Numbered from the stretch's first letter, positions 1 to 9,428 are shown. The stretch: DNA of 32,956 bases from Acrasis kona (GCA_026419775.2 JAOPGA020001725.1:1-32956); one strand, 5' to 3'. Numbers and translations are program-made. Notes: generated by a model from the sequence alone, not told the origin.

Positions 1-368
1 TTGTTTGTGATGATAATCAATTTGTTCTATTTAACATGGGTGCGAGCCAATGAAATTGTTTGGTCAACAATAAAAAAGCGGTAAAGTTACACATTGTAAC
101 TGATGATCAATTCATCTGCTTGTGTTATCGAGGACGTGAAATGTTTTCAACTAAATCATAGTTCTCAACATATTGGAGCTTTAATTCACTAAATTTTGCT
201 CAAAATTATGTGCGTTTTAGAATTGCCTCGAGGTGTAGACAAAGAACATACGATCAGTTTGTACAGATATGCCCTCTTAATCACTAAACTGAAAAATACC
301 CAAAAGACTGTATTCTTTGTTATGGGTTGATTATAGTTTATCAGAATTATTGTAAGACAAATAATTAT
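1..368. other. Left flank, no gene recognised
   Basis: Both strands carry only short open frames broken by stops. I see no RNA gene or repeat. It lies downstream of the minus-strand gene that ends at 369, so its right side probably holds that gene's 3' untranslated region. Confidence 0.5.
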
Positions 369-1567
369 TTATTTTGAGTCCAACTCTTCATCGGAATACT
401 CAAATACAATTGACCGTTTTCGTTTGAGATCCTGGCTCTTTATCTCTTTCTGTTGCTTCTTAGGCTTCTTCTCTTCCTTTTTAGATTCTCGACGATAATG
501 TGATGGTCGGATGCACTCGTCAACATTTAAACCATCTTTTTAATGACCCTGATAGATTGGTCCAATCTTTTACTTATTTGTATGGATATTCCTATCCGTC
601 CGAACCCAACACCTGCTGTTGCGGATGATGTTAAATGAATGTCCGTGATGCTCCTCCAAATAACTCTTACCACACCGTCGCAACCATTAAGGTCAATGGC
701 AACTCGAAGTGTCAAAGATAAAGTAATTTCCTCTGCCATTGAATCCCATTTTTTTGTTGCTAATCTTCCTGAATCTTTCACTACCGGATAAAATACTCCA
801 AAAGTGTGTGGATTCACATCTTCGTCCTTATGACCTATTAATATTATTGCTAAAATGGTCAGTCGTAATACTCAGGTTACTGCCAAATGTATTTTGTTGT
901 TCGGAACCCTTACGATAGAGAGGATTGCAAATTGAGGGTGATTCTAGATCCACCTGCTCATCAACTGCGGAAGCGTAAATCAAGGGGCTTGGGCCTGAAA
1001 ATAGATCTTGGTATGCGTTATCAATATCGGCTAATTCTTTGTCACAAGGTTCTTGGTCTTCAATGTTGTGTGATTGTGGTGCCAATTGTGTATCCGTTTC
1101 CAACAAAGTCTTGCATCCAACCAGCAGCAAACATTTCTCCAGAAGACCCTCCAGCTTTATGAGCCCTATTTCCTTTCACTTCAGGACGTACTAAAGTTTG
1201 ATGAAATAGCTTCTGCGAGGTATTTTCATATGTTTTAAAAAGTTCAGTACTCATGGAACCAAACTCGTCAAATTGTATGACTAGCAATGCCTCATTAGTA
1301 TTGTGGTCAACAACAACCACTGTCCCATACTTGAATGTTTTAAATTCATTTTGTTTGTGTGTTTTCTCAAAGTCTACGTATGATACAGTGTGGCCTTCAT
1401 ATGAAGACTTCTGTATATGCACTCGATGAACGTATACATTATTCATTGTACACTACATGTGATAAGAATTGCATGAGTATGTTTTTACTTACAGTTTTCT
1501 TGGCTGCATCAATTTTCTCAGCGATTTGTTCTTTCTTGTCCTTTTTACGATTAAGAGAATCGCACAT
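369..1567 (-). CDS. Five-exon gene, 350-aa protein of unknown function with Lys-rich acidic tail
   Basis: Four overlapping minus-strand frames join into one protein when GT...AG introns are removed. Exons run 1567-1493, 1452-1192, 1154-881, 849-574 and 535-369; introns are 40, 37, 31 and 38 nt. The exon lengths sum to 1053 nt with every junction in phase, which strongly supports the model. The start ATG (1565-1567) opens a Lys-rich helix (MCDSLNRKKDKKEQIAEKID). A hydrophobic beta-like stretch follows (KYGTVVVVDHNTNEALLVIQ). The last 55 codons are basic then acidic (KKEEKKPKKQQKE, KRKRS, EYSDEELDSK), which looks like a nuclear or nucleolar tail. I recognise no domain. An in-phase alternative ATG upstream is not needed. 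The function is unknown; nuclear location is an inference from the tail. Confidence 0.6.
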
Positions 1568-1639
1568 CGTGTCGTTGCAAGGTCACTCATGTTTGTTTTG
1601 TAATGTTGTAGTGATATTTTTTAACCGCCATGGATATAA

Positions 1640-2110
1640 TTAGAGTCAATGTGAATTTACTGCTACATGCTTAACAAAGATGCCATGATGACACCTCTGC
1701 CCCATCCACATTGTTTCCTAACTATATTTTTAAACAAGTTGACTAAAAACTACAATATTTTCTTACAAAGATGACTTCTGACATTTTGAGCAAGATACAC
1801 GTTCTCAACTTTAAGTAGTTGTGGACGTATGGAATCATTGTTAATTTATTTTTATTTTCCTTTAATTAATGAGTTGCCTTCAATGGCGCCACAAATAGGC
1901 ACCATAGTCAAATTAAAAGAATGAGATTTTGAACTTTGGTATATCGTGACTAGGGACTCGGTCCTTTTGGTGAGAGGCAACCAATGATTCACTTGTTGCC
2001 GAACAATTTTTGATGTATCAAATGTGGTTATCATCAGGAATGGATTGCTTCAACAAGGATGAGAGCAAAGAGAAGCAGTCCAACACCTTCACCAGCATAA
2101 AGTATTGGCA
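1640..2110 (-). other. Coding-like minus-strand fragments, unresolved
   Basis: An open minus-strand frame at 2034-1852 continues in the same frame, after a break, into a second coding-like stretch. That stretch ends at a good splice donor (GTAAGAAAAT) and could join codons ending near 1675. Just upstream, near 2100-2040, another frame encodes a very hydrophobic segment (GVGLLLFALILVEAI) like a signal or membrane helix. These pieces may be a decaying gene or a gene whose introns I could not place. I recognise no family. Confidence 0.25.
1911..1955. repeat. Short dispersed repeat, copy 1
   Basis: About 45 bp resemble 4310-4354 in the same orientation (about 38 of 45 identical by eye, sharing aatgagatttt and gactaggg). 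Copy 2 sits exactly where the phospholipase D fragment loses its homology, so the repeat may mark an old insertion or recombination edge. Confidence 0.5.
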
Positions 2111-2900
2111 AATTTGAGATTTTTCAACTCCTCAACAAACTTTCAGCCTAAGGTATTGATGTGGAAACCTTCCGATTCGGCAAGAAATTCGATGATATCA
2201 ATACCCTACATCCAATCATCATTGCAATTCCTACTAATACCTACCACGGCACGTTCATTGGAGAGTTTAACTTCGGTAACTCTCTGGATATAGGATTATC
2301 TGGCATTGGAGAAGTGATCGATAACATCGCGAAGAAATTCCCCACCTACGCTCTGTCGGTTAGGGCATTTGTTAAGGATAGATTGGTACGAGCAGTTATT
2401 GAACATAGGGTAAACATTGAATCACACCTGCAGAAGACATTTAATACTAAGGTTACATGCACGTTGTAAGGGCAGATATCTAAAACATCCGGTCGCCCGT
2501 ACTAATTCTTCAACATTGTGTGCTCATCTCCGGAAGAGACAGCCAGAATCCGACTGATCAGGGGAATTAATTTTGAACATTTCATCATCCTACCGTGGAA
2601 ACCAACCGACACCATCCCATCTCCTTCTCAAAAAGCCAAGAAGAATACAAAGAAGCAAACCATTTTGACATCTCTAGACGATGACGGAATTCTTGCAAGG
2701 ATCGAGAAGATGGGGAAGTCGATAATAGAGTTAGAAAAAAGACTGGCTGCAGTGGAGGAATCTCTTACGGACATTTAGACAACAGTAGATAAAACGAACC
2801 TCAACATGGACACCCTGCTACTCAAAACGGATCAGTACAATCATAGAAGAATAAATGCTGGTATAGCCGCAAAGAAAATAGGATGGAGAGCAAACGCTCA
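2046..2900 (+). pseudogene. Coding-like tract of unknown family with coiled-coil end, apparently broken
   Basis: Two plus-strand frames look coding. The first, about 2160-2469, encodes a mixed alpha/beta sequence (FGKKFDDINTLHPIIIAIP). The second, about 2518-2778, ends in a Lys-rich linker and a coiled coil (ILARIEKMGKSIIELEKRL). The coiled-coil frame stays coding-like past 2778 to about 2900. The gap at 2465-2535 has a good donor (GTAAGG) and a branch-like TACTAAT, so an intron is likely, but no acceptor restores phase cleanly. At least one further break is seen. This is either a decayed gene or one with sequencing errors; no domain was recognised. Confidence 0.3.
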
Positions 2901-3089
2901 AAATAAATGTGGTTGTTAGCATTGAATCTATAGTTCTTTTTTAATAAAGCGTTTTTATATATAAAATATTCCAGAATTTTACAGCACACATATGTAGAGG
3001 ACGGCCTGTTATATGTTAAAATGCTCTTCGCTTTTGTACTTTATCGTTTGTATCGTGGTTTTTTGTTTCTTGTAACACTAACAGGATAG

Positions 3090-3930
3090 AAACCAAGTAA
3101 GATGCATGAACAAGAGCACGTGTGAACTTGATAGGGAGTGGAAAAGCAAAGATGATAAAATAAAAGATCGGATGCTTCCAACAATATAACAGCAGCAAGT
3201 GTCAATAATCTTGACCCACATTTCCATATGCAGCGAGGGTCATAGAGCAGTCACTGTGGAAACATAGGAAGGGAACAGACATTACNAGCAATCTAAGAGT
3301 CAGGAAACATGCCATCTAAAAAGAATTATCCAATTAAATTCCAAAGTAACGTAAGAATAGATCCGAAGAACTTGGTCTCCGCAAAGGATAACNCTTAATG
3401 CTTTGTAGTGATTTTAGGTCTCTATAGAGAACAAGAGGTGTCCATCAGCACATCACATGAATTGATTGAGGTGAATTGTTTCGTCCTAGAGCCCTTCAAA
3501 AAATCATCATACCAAGCCTACCAGCAAAATCCAACCGTGCCTTCAAACCAGTAATAATGCAACAACAACAAGCTTTGATAACCTCATCTTACCTCACGAA
3601 TGCCGGGAGGAAATTAATTTAAAGGAGACATGACGACTTGAAGATTGCCTAGAAGAACGATCACGACGCCATTCACACCATGAAGGACGACGTAATTAGC
3701 GAAGCCAAACTGGACATTAAAGCCATATTAAACTGATGACAGAGCCACCACAAAGAACCTGTTGAATACCAACAGCAAGGGCAGTCAAGCGGTAAAGATT
3801 TCTTAATGAAGAAGAATAAAGGAGAGCAACTGAAAGCGGACTGGGTAGGATAGGACAAGGAAATGTATGGAGGAAGATTAATTGTAAACGGTGTTCGGCG
3901 TAAGCCGTTAGTTGTATTCAAATTGTAGTC
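3090..3930 (+). pseudogene. Decayed coding-like tract, unclassified
   Basis: Successive plus-strand segments keep protein-like composition but change frame or are interrupted several times. They include a Lys-rich start near 3310 (MPSKKNYPIKFQSNV), a stretch to about 3560 and a charged helical stretch near 3660-3740. A Gly/Arg-rich end (GGRLIVNGVRRKPLVVF) follows near 3870-3925. Two undetermined bases lie at 3286 and 3393. One short charged piece near 3110-3190 loosely resembles one near 30890-30950. I cannot assign a family; it looks like an old, broken gene or element. Confidence 0.3.
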
Positions 3931-4309
3931 TAATTGGATCATAGCTCCAAACAAATAAATGTTTACTATATGAATGTTTGTATTACGCTTCAACAATATA
4001 AGAACAATGAAGGGTGCAATGATTTTAGAACAATATTGTATTGCGATGGCTTAATATATATTAGTGTTGCAACCATCAATATTAGGTTACTTGTAACATA
4101 TCAATCTCTACATTTTCATTTGATTATTATTGCTCTTTGAGTAAATTCTGACGACATTATTAAAATATAAATAGAAATCTTATAATAGAGTTTGTAAGCA
4201 TTTTCAAGGCAATCTTAATATTATCTTAAGACAATTTCAATAACATATAGAATATTGAAATTACAATCAAAATATCTTAATAACAAAGATTATTTTCAGA
4301 TGATCTTAA
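3931..4309. other. AT-rich spacer, no gene seen
   Basis: Very AT-rich, with repeated atcttaata-like words. I see no convincing coding frame or RNA gene. It ends at the short repeat that abuts the truncated phospholipase D fragment. Confidence 0.5.
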
Positions 4310-4354
4310 AATTAAAACAATGAGATTTTAAACTTTAAAATATTGAGACTAGGG
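4310..4354. repeat. Short dispersed repeat, copy 2
   Basis: Partner of 1911-1955. Phospholipase D homology on the minus strand stops within a few bases of this copy (around 4350), so the repeat edge coincides with the truncation point of that gene. Confidence 0.5.
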
Positions 4355-4873
4355 CAGTATCACAGTTGCTGTGAGCAGAAGAATAGTCCCCATGAAAGTT
4401 AAGGGCAGCATCAACGTTAATGAAACCGTTTTCTACGTCAGCTAGTCCGTGCCATAACACGTCAGCCATGTAATGTGAAGTCATTCCAAACAAGAATGAA
4501 ACAACTTTTTCTTGTTCTTGTGTATATGGTTGCTTGTAGCTTGCTCTAATGTGTTTTGCGAACTAAGATTTAATTTATAAATTATCATAATTGTCTTACA
4601 GCATTGATAAATGGTGGCCAGTGAGCAGCCTCGCTCTCTTCACCCATATTTCCGCAGCTATATCCCCTGTACAATTATTATTATTATCACAGATATACTT
4701 TACCAATCAGGGAAAGGTGAGCCAGCTTGTAGAGCACCTAAATTTCGCTCAAGAATTGCAGCATGTTTTGTATCACGAAACCATGTCAGGGCACGATTTG
4801 AAATCTCAATATGGGTTGCGATGCCGCAGGCGTTTGTATGAACCACGAAAGCAAGAAGTAGGTACACCCACAT
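4350..4873 (-). pseudogene. GPI-specific phospholipase D N-terminal fragment (three exons, 3' truncated)
   Basis: Exon 1 (4873-4704) encodes a signal peptide (MWVYLLLAFVVHTNACG) and the family start CGIATHIEISNRAL. Introns at 4667-4703 and 4563-4599 (37 nt each, GTAAAG and GTAAGA donors) lead to exon 2 (4666-4600, with HWPPFINA) and exon 3 (from 4562). Exon 3 carries VVSFLFGMTSHYMADVLWH and FHGDYSSAHS. These match the zinc-dependent phospholipase domain of GPLD1, including the SHMAADVSWH-like and DFHGSYSEAHS-like motifs. Full family members run several hundred residues further with beta-propeller (FG-GAP) repeats; here homology ends near 4350 and the frame closes. The enzyme family cleaves GPI anchors of surface proteins. 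This copy is a truncated remnant, though its splice sites look intact, so the loss may be recent. Confidence 0.75.
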
Positions 4874-5022
4874 TTTATCTTATATTAATAAATAAAAATT
4901 AACCATAACACCTCATATGGACCTGTTTTATCAACATCAAGCGAGCAAATCAATATCCTGGTTTTGATCAATTTAGTTATTACAAAAGATGAGATCTAGA
5001 ATTGTCAAGTTCATATTCCCAT

Positions 5023-5026
5023 AAAA
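5023..5026 (-). terminator. Pol III T-run terminator of tRNA-Gln
   Basis: A TTTT run on the minus strand, a few bases past the 3' end of the tRNA, as expected for RNA polymerase III termination. Confidence 0.6.
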
Positions 5027-5031
5027 GTAGT

Positions 5032-5121
5032 TCTCGAACCAGGAATCGAACCTGGAGCAACGGATTCAAAGTCCGCTATGTTCTATTTATACATCCGCAT
5101 AACCAACTACACCATTCGAGA
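5032..5121 (-). tRNA. tRNA-Gln (anticodon TTG) with an 18-nt non-canonical insertion
   Basis: The acceptor stem is a perfect 7-bp pair (TCTCGAA with TTCGAGA). The T arm is CCAGG-TTCGATT-CCTGG. The anticodon arm is GCGGA-CTTTGAA-TCCGT, giving anticodon TTG (5067-5069 on the plus strand) for CAA codons. An A box (TGGTGTAGTTGG) and B box (GGTTCGATTCC) are present. The gene is 90 nt. Removing 18 nt (5082-5099) leaves a 72-nt tRNA with D stem GTGT/ACAT; alternatively about 19 nt between D stem and anticodon stem could be extra. The usual intron site (37/38) is empty. It is either a tRNA with an ectopic intron or a tRNA pseudogene; intact stems and the T-run terminator favour function. Confidence 0.8.
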
Positions 5122-5428
5122 TCTATGAAAAATATTTTATATACGATTTTATATAAAGACATATAATAATATATGGTTTTGTCTTGGCGATGAGATTGAA
5201 TAGAATTTTGTTCAAGTTCGTTAGTCAAAGCAAATGTCTAACGACACGTCGTTCGTACTCAACCAAGCTCTCAGCAAAAAAAAGCGAATTCATGGGACTA
5301 AGAACGGCTTGTATTATTTTTATTACAGAATTCTAAAACAATGAGCACACAAACCACTTCAAAAAACCAAGAATTGGGTATAATTGATCCAACTACAAAA
5401 GACCCTGCATGTCTTTGAGCCGCTATTG
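5122..5428. other. Intergenic, no gene seen
   Basis: Short AT-rich spacer between the tRNA and the end of the phosphatase gene. No convincing coding frame or structured RNA was found. Confidence 0.5.
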
Positions 5429-6187
5429 TTACAAACCGTCCTGCTGATCTAAGGCCATGTTCATCTTGCTCCTTCTTATTTCTTTTTTTGTGCGTCTTGT
5501 GTTGCCCTTTTCCGCCTTCTTACTCGACCGAGACGTTACAACCCGTCCCTGCAGGTCCTCAGCCGGTTGCTGTATTTCTGTTACTTCTTTATTTTTCAAA
5601 AACCTATCAAATGCGTAGATAAAGTCTATTTGTTCCATGTGTCTGTTGAGCCTGACATCCCTTGCATTTTGTACATGCTTTATGGCATCTGTTGCATTTT
5701 GGAAGGCACCAGCGTAAATTAAATAGCAACATGCCACTATCCCTGTGCGACCTTTACCCGCGTGACAATGTACCAGTACTTTTTTACCTTCTTTGGCGTA
5801 ATTATGAATAGTCTCCACAATGTCCAACATGACCTGTGCACTTGGAGGTGCTGTGTTGTCTCTCCATCCAGAGTAATGAACTTCTATTCCATGCTGTTTG
5901 AAATCATCATATTGGTATGAGAATCCGCAGTCTTTATGCATTGTGTGCCCACAAAATGCCCATTCGTTTTTCTGTTGCAAATTAAATATCGCTCCTACTC
6001 CCTTATCTATCATGTCCTCGATAGTGTTATGGTGCTCTAAAATCTCAGTTGAGGGTCTTTGCGACATTACGATAACATCTTTGACCAGGATGGAATTGAG
6101 TCCAGCAATATATGTCTCCACTTCAAGTCTATTCAAAGAGTTGCAATACTTGCATTGGCTCGAGTAGTACCTCCTGCTCTTCGGCAT
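5429..6187 (-). CDS. PTPDC1-like dual-specificity phosphatase, 252 aa
   Basis: This is a Cys-based protein phosphatase of the PTPDC1/CDC14-related group. The signature HCHAGKGRTG (H140-G149) holds the nucleophile C141 and the phosphate-binding R147; the general acid is probably D110 in SGWRDNTAPP. Upstream family motifs are visible: IVMSQRPSTEILEHH (about 39-53) and AIFNLQQKNEWAFCG (about 66-80), which parallel the MARPSSE and INLQRPGEHASCG segments of animal PTPDC1. After the domain (to about residue 195) comes a basic tail (SSKKAEKGNTRRTKKEIRRSK), possibly a nuclear signal or membrane-binding patch. Animal PTPDC1 is linked to centrosome and cilium biology; that role is not shown here. Single exon, ATG at 6185-6187, stop TAA. 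Confidence 0.85.
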   Translation of the reverse strand: MPKSRRYYSSQCKYCNSLNRLEVETYIAGLNSILVKDVIVMSQRPSTEILEHHNTIEDMIDKGVGAIFNLQQKNEWAFCGHTMHKDCGFSYQYDDFKQHGIEVHYSGWRDNTAPPSAQVMLDIVETIHNYAKEGKKVLVHCHAGKGRTGIVACCYLIYAGAFQNATDAIKHVQNARDVRLNRHMEQIDFIYAFDRFLKNKEVTEIQQPAEDLQGRVVTSRSSKKAEKGNTRRTKKEIRRSKMNMALDQQDGL

Positions 6188-6409
6188 TTTTCTCGATTTT
6201 TATGTTCGATGTTCATCCTCAAGTTGAACTCAATTTATATAAATAGAACTCCTTTGTAATGGTTAGTTCGCATGAAACAAACATGAGTAAAATATCTTAT
6301 GATTCGTTCCAAAACAATGCGACTGTTTATTGTGTCATTTGATGTTTTCGATAAATTGAAATCCCAGCAATTGGTAACATGCAACGGAAATAAAAGATTG
6401 ATTGAGGAA

Positions 6410-6997
6410 TTATTGTTGGTTCTTTGCCTTCTCTAGAATTTTGATCATGTCATGACTGCTTGGTTTAGTCGGGGCAGTTGGTTGTTGGTCATTCTCTATC
6501 GACCGAAGTGGTAATTGCCACCACCCAACGTCTCTCCATGCACCCAGTTTATAGCCTGCATTTTTTGTTACCAAAATACAAGAAAAACCAAACGATTCAT
6601 GTAGTCCAACACTTGCATCGTGTGGTAAGGCGATCACTGCAATGGCATTATAATAACCAAGTTCCCTAATCATGTTCAGCAAGATGGAATATAATTTTCT
6701 TCCAACACCTTGTTTTTGGCACTCTGGCGAAACATATACAGATACCTCTACGTTCCATTGGTATGCAATGCGCTCCTTGTAAGTCGACGCATAAGCATAC
6801 GCAACCACCTTTTCATCTTTTTCTAATACAATAAAAGGATACTTCTTAATGTTGATGATTTGATTGATTCTATCTGTCATCTCCTGCAAAGATGGCACAT
6901 CATATTCGAATGATACTATAGAATCTGTAACGAACGGTTTGTAAATATTTAGAATATCGGGCACATCACTCAATTCTGCTAATCTAATTGTTTGCAT
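6410..6997 (-). CDS. GNAT N-acetyltransferase, phosphinothricin-acetyltransferase-like, 195 aa
   Basis: This is an acetyl-CoA dependent N-acetyltransferase of the GCN5-related fold. The acetyl-CoA loop is Q94-K-Q-G-V-G-R100 after the beta strand VEVSVYVSP. PAT-subfamily traits are clear: SFEYDVPS near residue 29, LPHDASVGLHESFGF (124-138), and the C-terminal YKLGAWRDVGWWQL (149-162). Bacterial relatives act on phosphinothricin, methionine sulfoximine or similar amino groups; the substrate here is unknown. A 30-residue Gln/Lys tail follows the domain. The subfamily is mainly bacterial, so an old transfer into the protist is possible, but base composition matches the neighbours. Single exon; 60 bp separates its start from the SDR stop upstream. 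Confidence 0.85.
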   Translation of the reverse strand: MQTIRLAELSDVPDILNIYKPFVTDSIVSFEYDVPSLQEMTDRINQIINIKKYPFIVLEKDEKVVAYAYASTYKERIAYQWNVEVSVYVSPECQKQGVGRKLYSILLNMIRELGYYNAIAVIALPHDASVGLHESFGFSCILVTKNAGYKLGAWRDVGWWQLPLRSIENDQQPTAPTKPSSHDMIKILEKAKNQQ

Positions 6998-7057
6998 CGT
7001 CCTTTACAAAACATGGTTGAGTGCAAGCAAGATACAGTCATTAAATAAAAACAATGT

Positions 7058-7888
7058 TTATTGACCACTGGCCATAAGACTCCTTCCTCCGTCTACCACC
7101 AAAACCTGACCATTGATGTAGCCACAGTTCGCAAGGTATAATGCAGTAAATCCCATTTCTTGATCATTCCCCATTCTCTTTGCGGGCACTGTAGTTATTG
7201 CCTGTTTGATCCACGGGGAATCTTCCGTCATCTCACTTGGGAATAATCCTGGTGCGATTGCATTAACGCGTATATAGATTGGTGCTAATCTGTTCGCCAT
7301 AATTTTGACTAGGTGATTCATTGCAGACTTCGAGGCAGAATATGATGGATTGGAAGAATTGGCGGACCAATGAACTCCTGCAATGCTAGATGTGACGATA
7401 ATGTTAGGACCTGAAGATCTTGATAAGTGTGGAATGAACGCCCCAGATAAATGATACGGCGACACTGTATTTACAGTTAAGGTTTCAATCCAGTCTTCCG
7501 TCCTTGAGGATAAAAATTGGTTTGAGAGTTCCTCTGGAGATAAAGACTTATTCCATGATTTCTCCTCACTCCTGTAAATACCAGCATTGCAGACCAAAAT
7601 GTCTAACACTCTTTGCTCTCCACTTTCAAAATCAGACACGATCTTCTCTATACCCGACCTTGTGGATACATCTCCGCACATGATCTCAGCAGATCCTCCA
7701 TTTCCTGCCTCTTCATCAAGTGTTTTTTTTGCCGACTCCAACTTCTCAATCCTTCGTCCGACAATAATCGTTCGAGCTCCGTTCGAAACAAAAGCCCTCG
7801 CAATCATGAGTCCTATACCTGTTCCACCGCCCGTAATTAGTGCTGTTTTACCAGATAGGTCTCCAAATGAACTTGACTTCATAGACAT
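7058..7888 (-). CDS. Short-chain dehydrogenase/reductase (SDR), 276 aa
   Basis: This is an NAD(P)-dependent oxidoreductase of the classical SDR type. The Rossmann motif TGGGTGIG spans residues 19-26; the GRR after strand beta-2 (about 44-46) suggests NADP(H). The CNAG motif is C100-G103 and the catalytic set is S167/S168 with Y183-S-A-S-K187. The PG motif and the C-terminal GQVLVVDGGRS are typical of FabG-like enzymes that reduce 3-oxoacyl or polyol substrates. The actual substrate is unknown. There is no signal or membrane segment. Start ATG is at 7886-7888; a second in-frame Met two codons on is possible. The stop TAA lies inside an AATAAA, a likely poly(A) signal. Confidence 0.87.
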   Translation of the reverse strand: MSMKSSSFGDLSGKTALITGGGTGIGLMIARAFVSNGARTIIVGRRIEKLESAKKTLDEEAGNGGSAEIMCGDVSTRSGIEKIVSDFESGEQRVLDILVCNAGIYRSEEKSWNKSLSPEELSNQFLSSRTEDWIETLTVNTVSPYHLSGAFIPHLSRSSGPNIIVTSSIAGVHWSANSSNPSYSASKSAMNHLVKIMANRLAPIYIRVNAIAPGLFPSEMTEDSPWIKQAITTVPAKRMGNDQEMGFTALYLANCGYINGQVLVVDGGRSLMASGQ

Positions 7889-7994
7889 TCTTGCAATTTG
7901 TTATAAATACTCGATCAACTCTTACAATCAACCAACAAATCTTTGGCATGTTTCTCCAGTAAGAAGTAAATAGTAAAAGTACGTATGATGTTTA

Positions 7995-9428
7995 TTAGTA
8001 CATGACAATTTTAGTTTCATTAATGACTTCTTTGGCGACATTTTGATTGTACCTCAATACTCGACCATCCTCTTTGAGAGCATTTACAATATTAAAATGC
8101 CCTTTCTCACTAGCATGTCTTAGAGCACTATTGTTGTAGGATGTAGGGTCTACATTGCTTTGCTTCAAAAGCTCCACAACAACCAAAAAATGTCCATTGC
8201 TGCATGCTTCTCGAATGGCACTATTATCATTTGACGATGCATCAACGCGCTTATCGTTCAATAGTAGCTTCACAACTTCGGTGTGACCATTCTTGCATGC
8301 CCATCTAATCGCTGCATTGTTGGTTGAACTGGGATCTACACGAGGATCAGATAACAGCAATTTTGCAACCTCAAAATGACCTTCACTACATGCAAAACGA
8401 AATGGCTCATTGTTATTGACACAGGGATCCACCCTATCATTTGCAAGTAACAACTTGACCACTTCAACACGACCAGATTTACTTGCATGTCTAATGCAAA
8501 AATTGTTTCTTATAGCAGGATCTAGTCTTTCATCGCCAAGAAGAAGTTTGACCACTTCAATATGTCCATTTCTACAAGCAGATCTTAGTGATTGGTGCTG
8601 ATATACCGTTGGATCTACACTAGGCATATTTAACAAGATTTTTATAATCTCAATATGAGAATTTTCAGCCGCCCATTTTATTGCATAGTTATCAACCGAT
8701 GATAAATCAGATGAACCCTCCTTTATTAGTAACTTGACAATATCCGTGTGACCATTTCTACAAGCCATTCTAATACAGTAACTGTTATCAGCTGAAGGAT
8801 TTGCCCTTTCGTCGTTGAGAAGGATTTCAACAACTTGAAGATGTCCATTTCTACACGCCCAACATATAGCCGCATTATTGTCGGAAGAGGGATCTAAACG
8901 ATTGTCAGACATTAGAATTTTTACAACTGAGTGATGTCCATTCCTACAAGAACATTGTAGAGCGGATAAAGGCGGATGTACACGATGGTCTTTTAGTAGT
9001 AAAATAACAATTTCTAAATTTCCGTTCGCACACGCTTCTTTAATAGCGGCGTTGTCATTAAAAGATGGATCGAATCTAGGGTCCATCAGCAACTCCTGTA
9101 CAAAATCTAAATAATTATATTCACAAGATAACCATAGTAGACTTTGATATTCATGTCTAATGTGTTGATTGTGTATGACCATTCGGATCAGACCAATGTT
9201 GTGATTTGAAAAAATATCAGTAATGACCTTATCGCTCAACCTAGAGAACAGTAGTAATTCTACAACCTCTCTCATGCCCTTGCATAACAGAAGCAGAGTC
9301 ATAAGTTCGTTGCGAATATTTCCATTGCTAACAAAGAACGGAGCGATCACATCCAACCAAATATGTAGTGGGATATCCTGTTCCTTTTCGCCTTCTAGAT
9401 TCTCTTCCACATATGCCGAAACGCTCAT
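7995..9428 (-). CDS. Ankyrin-repeat protein with F-box-like N-terminus, 477 aa
   Basis: About eleven to twelve 33-34-residue ankyrin repeats fill residues 95 to about 460. A typical unit reads NNAAIRWACKNGHTEVVKLL, with D(P/A)S at each unit start. The N-terminal 95 residues hold a helical segment beginning IPLHIWLDVIAPFFV, placed and shaped like a degenerate F-box; if real, the protein would be a substrate adaptor of an SCF ubiquitin ligase, but this is inference. No membrane segment or enzyme motif is seen. Such proteins form large, fast-evolving families in amoebae and giant viruses. Single exon; the TAATAAA at the end combines stop codon and probable poly(A) signal. Confidence 0.85.
   Translation of the reverse strand: MSVSAYVEENLEGEKEQDIPLHIWLDVIAPFFVSNGNIRNELMTLLLLCKGMREVVELLLFSRLSDKVITDIFSNHNIGLIRMVIHNQHIRHEYQSLLWLSCEYNYLDFVQELLMDPRFDPSFNDNAAIKEACANGNLEIVILLLKDHRVHPPLSALQCSCRNGHHSVVKILMSDNRLDPSSDNNAAICWACRNGHLQVVEILLNDERANPSADNSYCIRMACRNGHTDIVKLLIKEGSSDLSSVDNYAIKWAAENSHIEIIKILLNMPSVDPTVYQHQSLRSACRNGHIEVVKLLLGDERLDPAIRNNFCIRHASKSGRVEVVKLLLANDRVDPCVNNNEPFRFACSEGHFEVAKLLLSDPRVDPSSTNNAAIRWACKNGHTEVVKLLLNDKRVDASSNDNSAIREACSNGHFLVVVELLKQSNVDPTSYNNSALRHASEKGHFNIVNALKEDGRVLRYNQNVAKEVINETKIVMY

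Noticed and set aside
2518-3925. Reassigned stop codon explaining coding-like frames that run through stops
   Set aside because: Clear host genes here end with TAA, TGA and TAG (the 7TM-RGS gene uses TAG), so the standard code holds and the tracts are better seen as decayed.
4591-4902. Plus-strand open frames of 103 and 76 codons
   Set aside because: They are antisense to the GPI-phospholipase D exons 1 and 2, whose homology and splice sites are far stronger.
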